Shown in pieces: positions 15,233 to 23,347 of a stretch of 64,000 nucleotides of DNA. The notes beneath the pieces are model-generated. The model was not told the origin of the DNA. It worked only from the letters and a program-made list of their open reading frames with translations, and did not search any database. The stretch spans positions 806,001 to 870,000 of the forward strand of contig NC_022247.1 of assembly GCF_000463015.1 (NCBI RefSeq), given 5' to 3'. The stretch is from Variovorax paradoxus B4. GTDB lineage: Bacteria; Pseudomonadota; Gammaproteobacteria; Burkholderiales; Burkholderiaceae_C. Numbering within the stretch: position 1 is the stretch's first letter; every line of letters starts with the position of its first letter. A program made the translations under genes and the position numbers.

Positions 15233-15374
15233 GCCTCGAACGGGTATCGACAGCGGAGGTCTTCCGCTTGATTGGGCCGTGAGGAAGTCTATGCAGCGGC
15301 CGTGTGGGCTTGCTCTGCGAGCGGAATGAATGGAGGCAGCATCGTCGATCGTGAAGTCGGGGAGCCGGTGGTCG

Positions 15375-15395
15375 CACCATTCACCATTCACCATT
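15375..15395 (+). repeat. Three tandem CACCATT heptamers
   Basis: Copies at 15375-15381, 15382-15388 and 15389-15395 are exact. The last copy followed by TT gives CACCATTTT, which also spans the tRNA-Phe 3' end (13058-13066 region). Nine bases is too short to prove an attachment site. Confidence 0.5.
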
Positions 15396-15426
15396 TTGAG
15401 GTCGTCCGCAGACGTCCGTCAAAATC

Positions 15427-15463
15427 AAAAAGCCCTAAGTAAATCAACTGCTTAGGGCTTTTT
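15427..15463. terminator. Bidirectional terminator hairpin
   Basis: A 13-bp perfect stem (15427-15439 AAAAAGCCCTAAG, 15451-15463 CTTAGGGCTTTTT) with an 11-base loop; A and T runs make it work in either direction. It resembles terminators usually found directly after tRNA genes. Confidence 0.88.
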
Positions 15464-15579
15464 CCATTTCGAAGCGGCCCACAGTTTTTCGAACCGCGGG
15501 TTTACGCTTGGATCTGGACCCTCAAGTTTCCGCGCAGCACTGCCGATATCCCTGGTTACTGGCCCCGCATCGGAGCCGT

Positions 15580-16893
15580 ATGGAAAAGCACATGCGCAAT
15601 TGGAAGATCAGCGCCCAGCTGGGCGCGGCGTTCGGAATCGTGTTGCTGTTGATGGCAACAGGGCTCGTGATCGGCATCGCATGCCTCCAGGACATCGCTG
15701 GCGGCGGCATCGCCCCGGAACTCGCACGGCGTATCGAGTCGACACAGAACCTCATGGTGGGCTTCGGGCTCCTCGCGCTGCTGGCGGGCATCGGCTGCAG
15801 CGTCTGGCTTTCGCGCAGCATCATGCAGCCGCTTGGCGAAGCGATCTTCATCGCGGAGACCGTGGCCTCGGGCGACCTCAGCAAGGAATTCGAGACCGAG
15901 CGCGGCGGCGATTTCGGGCGGCTGCTGCGCGGCATGGGTGAGATGGAAGACACCCTGACGGACGTGGTGACGCGCATCAAGGCATCGACCGATTCGATCG
16001 TGGTGGCATCCGGGCAGATCGCTGCCGGCAACCAGGAGCTGTCCTCGCGCACAGAAGAGCAGGCCAGCTCGCTCGAGCAGACCGCGGCCTCGATGGAAGA
16101 GCTCACGAGCACCGTCAAGCAGAACGCGGACAACGCGCGGCAGGCCAACCAGCTTGCGCTCTCGGCCTCCGAAGTGGCGGTCAAGGGCGGCAGCGTCGTG
16201 GGGCAGGTGGTCGACACCATGGCGTCGATCAATGCTTCTTCCCGGAAGATCGTCGACATCATCGGCGTGATCGACGGCATCGCGTTCCAGACCAACATCC
16301 TGGCGCTCAATGCGGCTGTCGAAGCCGCGCGCGCGGGCGAGCAGGGCCGCGGCTTCGCGGTCGTTGCGTCGGAAGTGAGAAGCCTGGCACAACGCTCGGC
16401 CGCAGCGGCCAAGGAAATCAAGGGCCTGATCGACGACTCCGTCGGCAAGGTCGACGTGGGTAGCGCGCTCGTGGGCGAAGCGGGCAAGACAATGGAAGAG
16501 ATCGTGAGCGGTGTCAAACGCGTGACCGACATCATCGGCGAGATCACGGCGGCGAGTCACGAGCAGGCTCAGGGCATCGAGCAGGTGAACCAGGCGATCG
16601 CGCAGATGGACCAGGTGACGCAGCAGAATGCGGCGCTGGTCGAAGAGGCTGCGGCCGCGGCCCAATCGCTGCAGGAGCAGGCCGACAGCCTGTCGCAGGT
16701 GGTGGCAACCTTCAAGCTCGATGACGATGAGGAGCTCGCCGTGGCGCTGCCCCGGCCTGTGCCCGTTCAGGCGCGGCCTGTCGTGCAGTCGGTCCCGCCG
16801 GTTCGGCGCGCCATTGCCGCCGCTCCGCAGCGCAAGCCGGCGGCTGCCATCACGGGGACGTCCGCAGCCAGCGGGGACTGGGAAACTTTCTAA
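15580..16893 (+). CDS. Methyl-accepting chemotaxis protein with minimal periplasmic part
   Basis: Chemoreceptor of 437 residues. Membrane helices lie at about residues 15-35 and 58-78 with only ~22 residues between them, so there is no folded periplasmic ligand domain. A HAMP-like linker follows, then the cytoplasmic signalling domain with the conserved hairpin tip ([20 protein letters not shown]) that contacts CheA and CheW. The protein ends DWETF, matching the xWETF tether for CheR/CheB adaptation enzymes. The ATG at 15580 has CGGAG upstream; 15592 is an alternative. It may sense membrane or cytoplasmic state, or signals passed by other proteins (inference). Confidence 0.92.
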   Translation: MEKHMRNWKISAQLGAAFGIVLLLMATGLVIGIACLQDIAGGGIAPELARRIESTQNLMVGFGLLALLAGIGCSVWLSRSIMQPLGEAIFIAETVASGDLSKEFETERGGDFGRLLRGMGEMEDTLTDVVTRIKASTDSIVVASGQIAAGNQELSSRTEEQASSLEQTAASMEELTSTVKQNADNARQANQLALSASEVAVKGGSVVGQVVDTMASINASSRKIVDIIGVIDGIAFQTNILALNAAVEAARAGEQGRGFAVVASEVRSLAQRSAAAAKEIKGLIDDSVGKVDVGSALVGEAGKTMEEIVSGVKRVTDIIGEITAASHEQAQGIEQVNQAIAQMDQVTQQNAALVEEAAAAAQSLQEQADSLSQVVATFKLDDDEELAVALPRPVPVQARPVVQSVPPVRRAIAAAPQRKPAAAITGTSAASGDWETF

Positions 16894-17432
16894 GCCCGAG
16901 TGCGTGTCCCGCGCGTGGCCGCGCAGTCCGCGATGAACCGTCAGGCCGGCTGCCAGCCAGCCTTGTGCGCATCGGGTTCTTGTCCGCGACACGATTCAGC
17001 TTGATGCCATGCTCAAGAAACGCCTTGAGCCCTGCAAGCGTCCAGGTGAAGCCTTGTGTCGACTCGGCAACGTACTTGACGAGTTCGTCTCCATCACCTG
17101 TCCAGCCAGACTCTGTGATGACGACATAGGTCGTTCCATCCTCGCGTGCGGAAAACTTCCATTCGACCGTCGTGCGGCCGCTGTATCCGTCCCACTCGAT
17201 CACGATGCGCTTGTCGGTTTCAATGTCTTTCACGAGCACCGATGTGGATGCTCCATACATCTCCCAGTCCCATCTGACTTCATGACCGGTCTCGAGCCGG
17301 CCGCTGCTCCTGGTGAACCAGAAGTTGGTTGTCACACGGGGATCGATGAACGCCCCGAACCACCTCTGCGGCGGGCTTGCGGATGAGCATCTCCGTCTTT
17401 GCCACAGGCGCTTTTGTGATCTCGACTTTCAT
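16850..17432 (-). pseudogene. SRPBCC (AHSA1-type) protein gene, frameshifted
   Basis: A START-like lipid/ligand-binding fold protein. The true start is at 17432 (MKVEITKAPVAKTEMLIRKP), but one extra base near 17359-17362 (GAGGTGGTTC where GAGGTGTTC is expected) breaks the frame. The protein resumes as FGAFIDPRVTTNFWFTRSSG and runs through DWEMYG and STQGFTWTLAGLKAFLEHG. After the normal family end (HGIKLNRVADKNP) it continues ~35 more residues and overlaps the chemoreceptor end on the other strand by 44 bases. Either decay or a sequencing indel. The function of this family member is unknown. Confidence 0.8.
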
Positions 17433-17676
17433 GGCTGCCTCCTTTGCAGGACTCGATGCCGCGCCTGCAAATTAATCTTGGCATGGAGCGCCTCGCACCA
17501 CGAGCACTCGGCGCCATTGACCCACCTGCGGCGCGGTTTTCTTTCAATATGCAACGCTCCACTGCACCTACGCGAATGTGAGCATCGCCCTACAGAAGAA
17601 CAGCCGCAAAAAAATAAGGTGACCGATGGCGAGGCCGAGCAAAGTGTGAAGTGCCTCGCGCAAAAGGAAGCCAAAA

Positions 17677-18366
17677 TTGGACCCCCCATCCAGAACCTTC
17701 GAGCGCCGCGCGCTCCGAATTCCCCTGCGTTCGTCCGTAACACTGGAGGCTGACCTTGGGCTGCCGGCGGCCTCCCGCGGGATCGTGCTGTTTGCGCATG
17801 GCAGCGGAAGCAGCCGCTTCAGCCCGCGCAACCGCGAGGTCGCGGCGAGCCTCAACGAGGCAGGGCTGGCCACGCTGCTGGTCGACCTTCTGACGCCCGA
17901 CGAAGAGGCTGTCGACCAACGCACGCGGGAGCTGCGCTTCGATATCGACATGCTGGCCGACCGGCTCGTCGGCTTGACCGACTGGCTGCGCGGCTACGAG
18001 CCGACCGCCGGCTTGAGGATCGGCTACTTCGGCGGGAGCACAGGTGCCGGTGCCGCGCTGGTGGCGGCGGCGCAGCGGCCCGATACGGTGCACGCCGTGG
18101 TTTCCCGCGGCGGGCGGCCCGACCTGGCCGGGCAGGCGCTCGAGCGCGTGCGCGCCCCCACGCTGCTGATCGTCGGCGGGAGCGACGGACCCGTGATCGA
18201 CATGAACTGGCAAGCCCTTGCGGCGCTGCGCTGCGAGAAGCGGCTTTCGCTCGTGCCCGGCGCAACGCATCTGTTCGAAGAGCCCGACGCCCTTGGCGCG
18301 GTCTCGAAACTGGCACGCGACTGGTTCCGGGACCATCTCGATCCCTCCAGGAGTACGAAAAGATGA
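17677..18366 (+). CDS. Alpha/beta hydrolase of the dienelactone-hydrolase type
   Basis: A cytoplasmic hydrolase of 229 residues. The oxyanion-side motif is FAHGSGSSR (about 39-47) and the nucleophile elbow is GGSTGAG with Ser121. An acidic residue near 176-178 (GGSDGPV) and the His in PGATHLFEEP (about 206-208) complete the likely triad. The TTG start at 17677 is chosen because AAGGAAG lies 7 bases before it. The gene overlaps the DUF427 gene by four bases (ATGA), so the two form an operon. The substrate is unknown. Confidence 0.85.
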   Translation: MDPPSRTFERRALRIPLRSSVTLEADLGLPAASRGIVLFAHGSGSSRFSPRNREVAASLNEAGLATLLVDLLTPDEEAVDQRTRELRFDIDMLADRLVGLTDWLRGYEPTAGLRIGYFGGSTGAGAALVAAAQRPDTVHAVVSRGGRPDLAGQALERVRAPTLLIVGGSDGPVIDMNWQALAALRCEKRLSLVPGATHLFEEPDALGAVSKLARDWFRDHLDPSRSTKR

Positions 18367-18749
18367 GCAAATCACCAGGGCACCAGAAATGGCCCGGCCA
18401 CCAGGTCCGCGAAGAGCCGCTGCGGCAGCAGCCGATGGAGGTCGAGGTCGAAGGCGTGGTCGTCGCGAGCTCGACGGACGTGATCAAGGTTGTCGAGGAC
18501 AAGTCGCCGGTGCGCTACTACTTTCCGCGCACCGACGTTCGCACGGAGAAGCTGATGCGCTCGCAAACCACGTCCGAATGTCCGTTCAAGGGCACCGCGA
18601 GCTACTACAGCCTGAACGTGGGCGAACGGCGGCTCGACGACGCGATCTGGTCGTATGAAGATCCGTACGACGAGCACCAGGCGCTGAAGGGCCGCATGGC
18701 TTTCTACGACGACAGGTTTCCGGAGATCCACGTTCGTCCGAACAGCTGA
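18363..18749 (+). CDS. DUF427 domain protein
   Basis: A small protein of 128 residues. The DUF427 fold covers nearly all of it, with the family patterns VVVASSTDVIKVVE, YYFPRTDV, CPFKGTASYYS, the acidic AIWSYEDP and IAFYDDR-like AFYDDRFPEIHV. Its role is unknown. The start overlaps the hydrolase stop, so the pair is translated together. A region of 31 bases separates its stop from the convergent gene at 18781. Confidence 0.88.
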   Translation: MSKSPGHQKWPGHQVREEPLRQQPMEVEVEGVVVASSTDVIKVVEDKSPVRYYFPRTDVRTEKLMRSQTTSECPFKGTASYYSLNVGERRLDDAIWSYEDPYDEHQALKGRMAFYDDRFPEIHVRPNS

Positions 18750-18780
18750 ACTGCCGAGCTTCGGCGAAGGCGCTGACCAC

Positions 18781-20172
18781 TCAGGATGGATGGAGGCCGC
18801 GCTCCACGGACGCCAGCAGGTCGTCAGGATGCAGCATGGCCGCGCGCGCCTTCTGTGCAGTTTCGTACTGGTGCAATGCGGACTGCAGCCGCGGCGCCGT
18901 GGCCAGCGCATTCCATACCGGGGCCAGCGCGGCATGCGATGGCGCCTCGCCGCGCGCGAGCTGCTGCGCGAAGGCGAGGCTCGCGGGCTCGGCGAGCAGC
19001 ACGGCCTTCGTTGCGGCGCCCAGCGGCTGCGGCAAGGCTTCGAGCGGCGCCGAGCAGCAATAGATCACGTGGGGCGGCAACAGGCGGCGGATCGGGCGCA
19101 GGCCCTGAAGCGAGGTGCCAAGGATGCGCTGCTCGCCGTCGGCCGATGCAAAGGCGTAAACCGCTTCGGCGTGGGCCTGCGCAAGGCGCCGCAGGCCGCG
19201 CAGCAGGCGCGGAAAGTCGGACGTGGCGGCCGCGGGAGATGCCTTGGTTTCGGCAAGGAGAACAAGGTCGGCGGCGCCGTTCCCATCGCCGCGCACGATC
19301 GCGGCGTCCCATTCTTCCTTCGCCTTGTTCGCTTCTCCCGGAAACCCGCGGGGCGTGCGAAGACCGCGTGCGACGCGGTAGATGGCGGCTCCCTTGCGAT
19401 GGCGATTCAGCGAATCGGCGATCTTGCGGAACGCCTCGACCGCGGCGTGTTCGGCGATCCGGCCCTGCTGCGCCGATGCGCGCCCTTCGGCGGCCGCGGC
19501 ATCACTGCCCGCGAGCGGTCCGCGCCGTTCGCACAGCGCCTGGTAGCGCTGCACGCTCTCGAACCGGAGCAGCTCGCTGCCGCGTTCCAGCCGCTGCAGC
19601 GCGGGGCTGGAACGGATCGCCTCCAACGGCGCCTGAAAATTTCCGGGGCCGGGGAGTTCCTGCGCCAGCAACTGCTCGATGGCTCGCGCAAGCTCCGTCC
19701 ACGCGTCCGTTGCCGCGAGGCCATGCAGACGGGCCAGCGCGTCGCGCACGGCTCCGGCCGGTTCGCGCCGCAGCTTGCCAGGGTGCGCGATGGCATCGGC
19801 CGCCATCCTCACGCTGCGCCGATCGGCCGCGCGCTGCCTGGAAAGCTGCACGTGCTCATGCACCGCCGCATCCTGCGCCTGCAGCATGGCGGCCTGGAAT
19901 GCCGGGTCGCCGCGTTCGGGCGCGAGCGCCTCGCGGATCAACTGCGCCAGCGCGCGGGTGAAAAGCGCTTGTATGGCATCGTGGCCGGGCGAAGATGCAG
20001 GCGATGCCTTCTCGATGCGCGCAGCCTCTATCGCAAAGGCGAGCGCGGCTTCCGTGCCGCCGGCCACGGCCGCCTCCGCATTGGCCGGCAGGGGCGGCAG
20101 GCGGTACCTGCGCGGTGCGGCGCGCAAGGCGGCCAGGAGAACGGCGTCAAGGTGCTGCTGCTGCAATTCCAT
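18781..20172 (-). CDS. Unrecognised protein with PD-(D/E)XK-like residue pattern
   Basis: I do not recognise the family of this 463-residue protein. It is Ala/Arg/Leu-rich, has no signal peptide or membrane helix and looks largely helical in residues 1-235. The part from 235 onward has a pattern known from PD-(D/E)XK nucleases: GRIAEHAAVEAF with E241, EEWDAAIV with D289, then LLAETK with E308 and K310. The 19-residue D-to-ExK spacing fits that fold. A nuclease role is inference. The ATG at 20172 has AGCAGG upstream. It is divergent from the alginate-lyase gene and convergent with the DUF427 gene. Confidence 0.7.
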   Translation of the reverse strand: MELQQQHLDAVLLAALRAAPRRYRLPPLPANAEAAVAGGTEAALAFAIEAARIEKASPASSPGHDAIQALFTRALAQLIREALAPERGDPAFQAAMLQAQDAAVHEHVQLSRQRAADRRSVRMAADAIAHPGKLRREPAGAVRDALARLHGLAATDAWTELARAIEQLLAQELPGPGNFQAPLEAIRSSPALQRLERGSELLRFESVQRYQALCERRGPLAGSDAAAAEGRASAQQGRIAEHAAVEAFRKIADSLNRHRKGAAIYRVARGLRTPRGFPGEANKAKEEWDAAIVRGDGNGAADLVLLAETKASPAAATSDFPRLLRGLRRLAQAHAEAVYAFASADGEQRILGTSLQGLRPIRRLLPPHVIYCCSAPLEALPQPLGAATKAVLLAEPASLAFAQQLARGEAPSHAALAPVWNALATAPRLQSALHQYETAQKARAAMLHPDDLLASVERGLHPS

Positions 20173-20406
20173 TCGAATCCTGCTGCTGGACGTCCTGAGA
20201 AGACGAGGGCCGCCATGGCTGCATGGCATGACATTTCTGAGCGCATCGGCGCCACGGGTGACACTGAATGTCATCTGGGGCGCATCTTCCTGCACGTTCG
20301 CGGCGCCGTTGCGTCCCGGTCCGGCCATGCGGCGAATAGGAAAGGATGCATCCGCGGATTGGGCATGCATGTTGCAGTAACGAGATTTAACAAAACTCGA
20401 TCCGAC

Positions 20407-22533
20407 ATGCATCAGCCAAACAGCGAAGACAACATCAATCCCTTGGACCGCCGTGCATTTTGCGTGGGCGCCATGAGCCTCGTCGCCCTGGGCACCACCG
20501 CTTGCGGAGGAGGTGGTGGCGGCGGCGGCGGCACAGCGGGCGGCCTCGGCGCGCTGGGCAGTGCGCCGCCGGCGGATGCATCGGCCGTGGCGGCCGCCCC
20601 GGCCCCCGCGACCGTGCCCGACGCGGCGCCTCCTGCACCGCAGGCGCGAAAGTTCGCGCATCCCGGCCTGCTGCACACCGAAGCCGACTTCGAGCGCATG
20701 CGCCTGAAGGTCGCGGCCAATGCGCAGCCCTGGCTCGCCGGATGGAATGCGCTGATATCCAACGGCCGTTCTCAGCTCGGCGCCACCCCGCGGCCGCTGG
20801 CCACGGTGATACGCGGCGGCGACGGGCAGAACTTCGCACAGATGTACATCGACATCGCGCGGACCTACCAGCTCGCGCTGCGCTGGAAGGTTTCCGGGGA
20901 TACACGCTATGCCGACCTGGCGGTTGTGTTCCTGAACGCGTGGTCGTCCACGCTGACGTCGATCGAAGGCAATGCGGACCGCTTCCTGGCCGCGGGGATC
21001 TATGGCCAGCAGTTCGCGAACGCGGCCGAGATCATGCGGTCCTACGCCGGATGGGCGGCCAGCGACCTCGCGCGCTTCCAGAACATGATGCTGACCGTGT
21101 TCTATCCGCTCAACCACAGCTTCCTGGTCAATCACAACGGCTCCGAGATCACCAACTACTGGGCCAACTGGGACCAGTGCGCGATGGGCTCGATCCTGGC
21201 CATCGGCGTGCTGTGCGACCGGCAGGACATCTACGACGAGGCGCTCGACTACTACAGGAACGGCGCGGGCAACGGCGCGGGCCTGCAGGCGGTCTACCAC
21301 GTGCATCCCGGCTACCTTGGCCAATGGCAGGAGAGCGGCCGCGACCAGGGCCACTGCACGCTGGGCATCGGCCTGGCGGGCGCATTCTGCGAGATGGCGT
21401 GGAACCAGGGCGACGACATCTACGGCTACGAGAACAACCGCTTCCTTGCCGGCGCCGAATACGTGGCGAAGTCCAACCTGCGCGACGGCGCCGGCAACTT
21501 CTACACCGTGCCCTTCCTCACCAGCGCCAACCGGCAGGGAACGAAGACCGTGCTGTCGACCAGCGGCCTCGGCCACCAGCGCGGCATCTGGGAAAGCGTC
21601 TACAACCACTATGCGAACCGCCTGGGCATCGCCACGCCCTACACCGCGCTGCAGGCCGCGCAGATGCGGCCCGAATCGGACGGCGGCAATGGCGACCAGC
21701 TCGGCTTCGGAACGCTCACCTACACACGCGATCCGATCGCGACGCCCGTGCGGCCGAGCGGGCTCACCGCGCGGGTGCATGGATCGCAGGTCGAGCTGTC
21801 GTGGTGGGGCTGCACGGGCGCGCTGAGCTACTCGGTCAAGCGCGCCACCGTGGCGGGCGGCCCGTACGCCACGGTGGCCACGGGCATCAGCGATACGCTG
21901 ACCTTCACCGACAGCACTGTCGCGCCCGGCGTGGTGTACCACTATGCGGTGGTTGCGCTGACCGCGGCCGGAGAAGGCGACCCTTCCGACGAGGCCAGGG
22001 CTCCCATCAAGGCCGAACTGCTGTTGCAGCTCGGCTTCGGCGAGACGCAGAACGCGGCGGACTACGCGGACCTTCCCGTGGGCCTGCTGAAGAACGTGGC
22101 CGACTTCACCATCGCATGCCGGGTGCACCTGGACGAGATTGCGACCTGGTCGCGCGTCTTCGACTTCGGCTCCGGCGAGCGCCGCTACATGATGCTGACG
22201 CCGCGCAGCAACGCCGGCACGGTGCGCTATGCGATCTCTCCTGTCCACGGCTACAACATGCAGATGATCGAAGGCTCGTCGCCGCTGCCGACCGGCCGCT
22301 GGGTGCATGTGGCGGTGACCTTGTCCGGCACGCTCGGCACGCTGTACATCGATGGTGCGGTGGCCGGCAGCAATGCGCAGATGACCTTCGCGCCCTGCGA
22401 ACTCGGAGAGACGACGCAGAACTTTCTCGGGCGTTCGCAGTATCCGAACGATCCGCCGCTGCGCGGGCGCCTCGACGATTTCCGCGTGTACCAGGGCGCG
22501 CTGAGCGCTGCGGAGATTTCGTTGCTGGCCTAG
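20407..22533 (+). CDS. Secreted alginate-lyase-type protein with FnIII and LamG domains
   Basis: An exported 708-residue polysaccharide-active protein. The N-terminus DRRAFCVGAMSLVALGTTAC has a twin-arginine-like pair and a lipobox (TTAC), followed by nine glycines and an Ala/Pro linker to ~80. Residues ~85-405 match the alginate lyase (PL5-like, alpha/alpha barrel) pattern with NHNGSEITNYWANW and GRDQGHC, the Asn, His and Tyr/Trp-rich parts of the active site. A fibronectin III domain (about 425-515) and a LamG/ConA-like carbohydrate-binding domain (about 520-705) follow. The start could be an ATG at 20365. The substrate (alginate or another uronate polymer) is not certain. Confidence 0.85.
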   Translation: MHQPNSEDNINPLDRRAFCVGAMSLVALGTTACGGGGGGGGGTAGGLGALGSAPPADASAVAAAPAPATVPDAAPPAPQARKFAHPGLLHTEADFERMRLKVAANAQPWLAGWNALISNGRSQLGATPRPLATVIRGGDGQNFAQMYIDIARTYQLALRWKVSGDTRYADLAVVFLNAWSSTLTSIEGNADRFLAAGIYGQQFANAAEIMRSYAGWAASDLARFQNMMLTVFYPLNHSFLVNHNGSEITNYWANWDQCAMGSILAIGVLCDRQDIYDEALDYYRNGAGNGAGLQAVYHVHPGYLGQWQESGRDQGHCTLGIGLAGAFCEMAWNQGDDIYGYENNRFLAGAEYVAKSNLRDGAGNFYTVPFLTSANRQGTKTVLSTSGLGHQRGIWESVYNHYANRLGIATPYTALQAAQMRPESDGGNGDQLGFGTLTYTRDPIATPVRPSGLTARVHGSQVELSWWGCTGALSYSVKRATVAGGPYATVATGISDTLTFTDSTVAPGVVYHYAVVALTAAGEGDPSDEARAPIKAELLLQLGFGETQNAADYADLPVGLLKNVADFTIACRVHLDEIATWSRVFDFGSGERRYMMLTPRSNAGTVRYAISPVHGYNMQMIEGSSPLPTGRWVHVAVTLSGTLGTLYIDGAVAGSNAQMTFAPCELGETTQNFLGRSQYPNDPPLRGRLDDFRVYQGALSAAEISLLA

Positions 22534-22573
22534 CGCCGGCGCGCAGGGGCCGGGTTCTGGTCCAGCGCTGGCC

Positions 22574-23260
22574 TCAGGCCGATTTGCCGAGGCTGCCATC
22601 GGACACCAGGTGGGCCAGGAACTCCTGCGCCGCCGGCGACAGTGCCGCCCGGTCGGCCACGCAGACCCAGAGCTGCCGGTGCGCCCAGTCGTCGTCCAGC
22701 GGGAGCACGATCAGGCCCATCCGTGCCTCGTAGTGGACCGCGATGCCGACCGGAACGATGGCCAGGCCCAGGCCTTCGCGCACCAGGTCGCATCGTGCCT
22801 CGGTATTCGACACCTGTGCGCGCACGCGCAGCGGGCGCGGCAGCGGCGCGCCGATCAGCTGCATGAACTCTTCCAGGCTGTGCCGCGGAAAGTAGCCCAC
22901 GAAGTCGTAGTCGAGCGCGTCTTCCAGCCGCAGCCTTTCCCGCATGCACAGCGGATGGCCCACCGGCACGACGAGCCCGACGCGGTCCGTGCGATAGGGC
23001 AGCGACACCACGCCGGAGGCCGGATGCGCGGCGTGGTAGACGCCGATGTCCGCCTCGCCATTCGCCACGAGGCGGGGAATGTCGCAGCTGAAGGCCTCCA
23101 TCAGGTCGACGCGCGTCTCGGGCGCACGGCGCGAGAAGCTGCTGATCTCCGAAGGCAGGAACTGCTGCACCGCGGACGAATTGGCCACCAGGCGCATCTT
23201 GGGCCCGCCGCTGGCCGAGCAGGCGCCGAGCGAAAGACTCTTCTCTTCGATGGAGGCCAT
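22574..23260 (-). pseudogene. LysR-type regulator lacking its DNA-binding domain
   Basis: The 228 residues match the LysR effector-binding domain from its linker helix on (ASIEEKSLSLG, GGPKMRLVANSSAVQQFLP, ADIGVYHA, VREGLGLAIVPVG). The winged helix-turn-helix of ~85 residues that should precede it is absent. Upstream, the same frame is open only to the TAG stop of the SMP-30 gene (23348) and holds ~29 unrelated residues. The 5' third was thus deleted, probably when the SMP-30 gene was joined here. A free effector domain could still bind a ligand but cannot bind DNA; a remnant is most likely. Confidence 0.8.
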
Positions 23261-23347
23261 GAGGATTTCGGGTGATGCGATGTCCGTGGCGCACTTCTCG
23301 GCCTGTTGCGGCGCCCCGCCCGGAAGAGCGCGCGGGAGGGCCGAACG

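Larger units (their letters stand above)
15095..15579. other. Gene-free stretch with palindrome, tandem repeat and terminator
   Basis: About 485 bases without a supportable gene. It contains the 34-bp palindrome at 15199-15232, three tandem CACCATT copies at 15375-15395 and a terminator-type hairpin at 15427-15463. It probably includes the right edge of the tRNA-Phe island, followed by the chemoreceptor promoter region. Confidence 0.6.

Noticed and set aside
15068..15394. 108-codon minus-strand frame over the palindrome region
   Set aside because: No similarity to a known family and it overlaps the XRE-cupin end and a palindrome; more likely chance.
18790..20406. In-frame extension of the alginate-lyase gene upstream of 20365
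   Set aside because: It is the shadow of the minus-strand gene at 18781-20172; the signal peptide begins only at 20407, so the real start is there.
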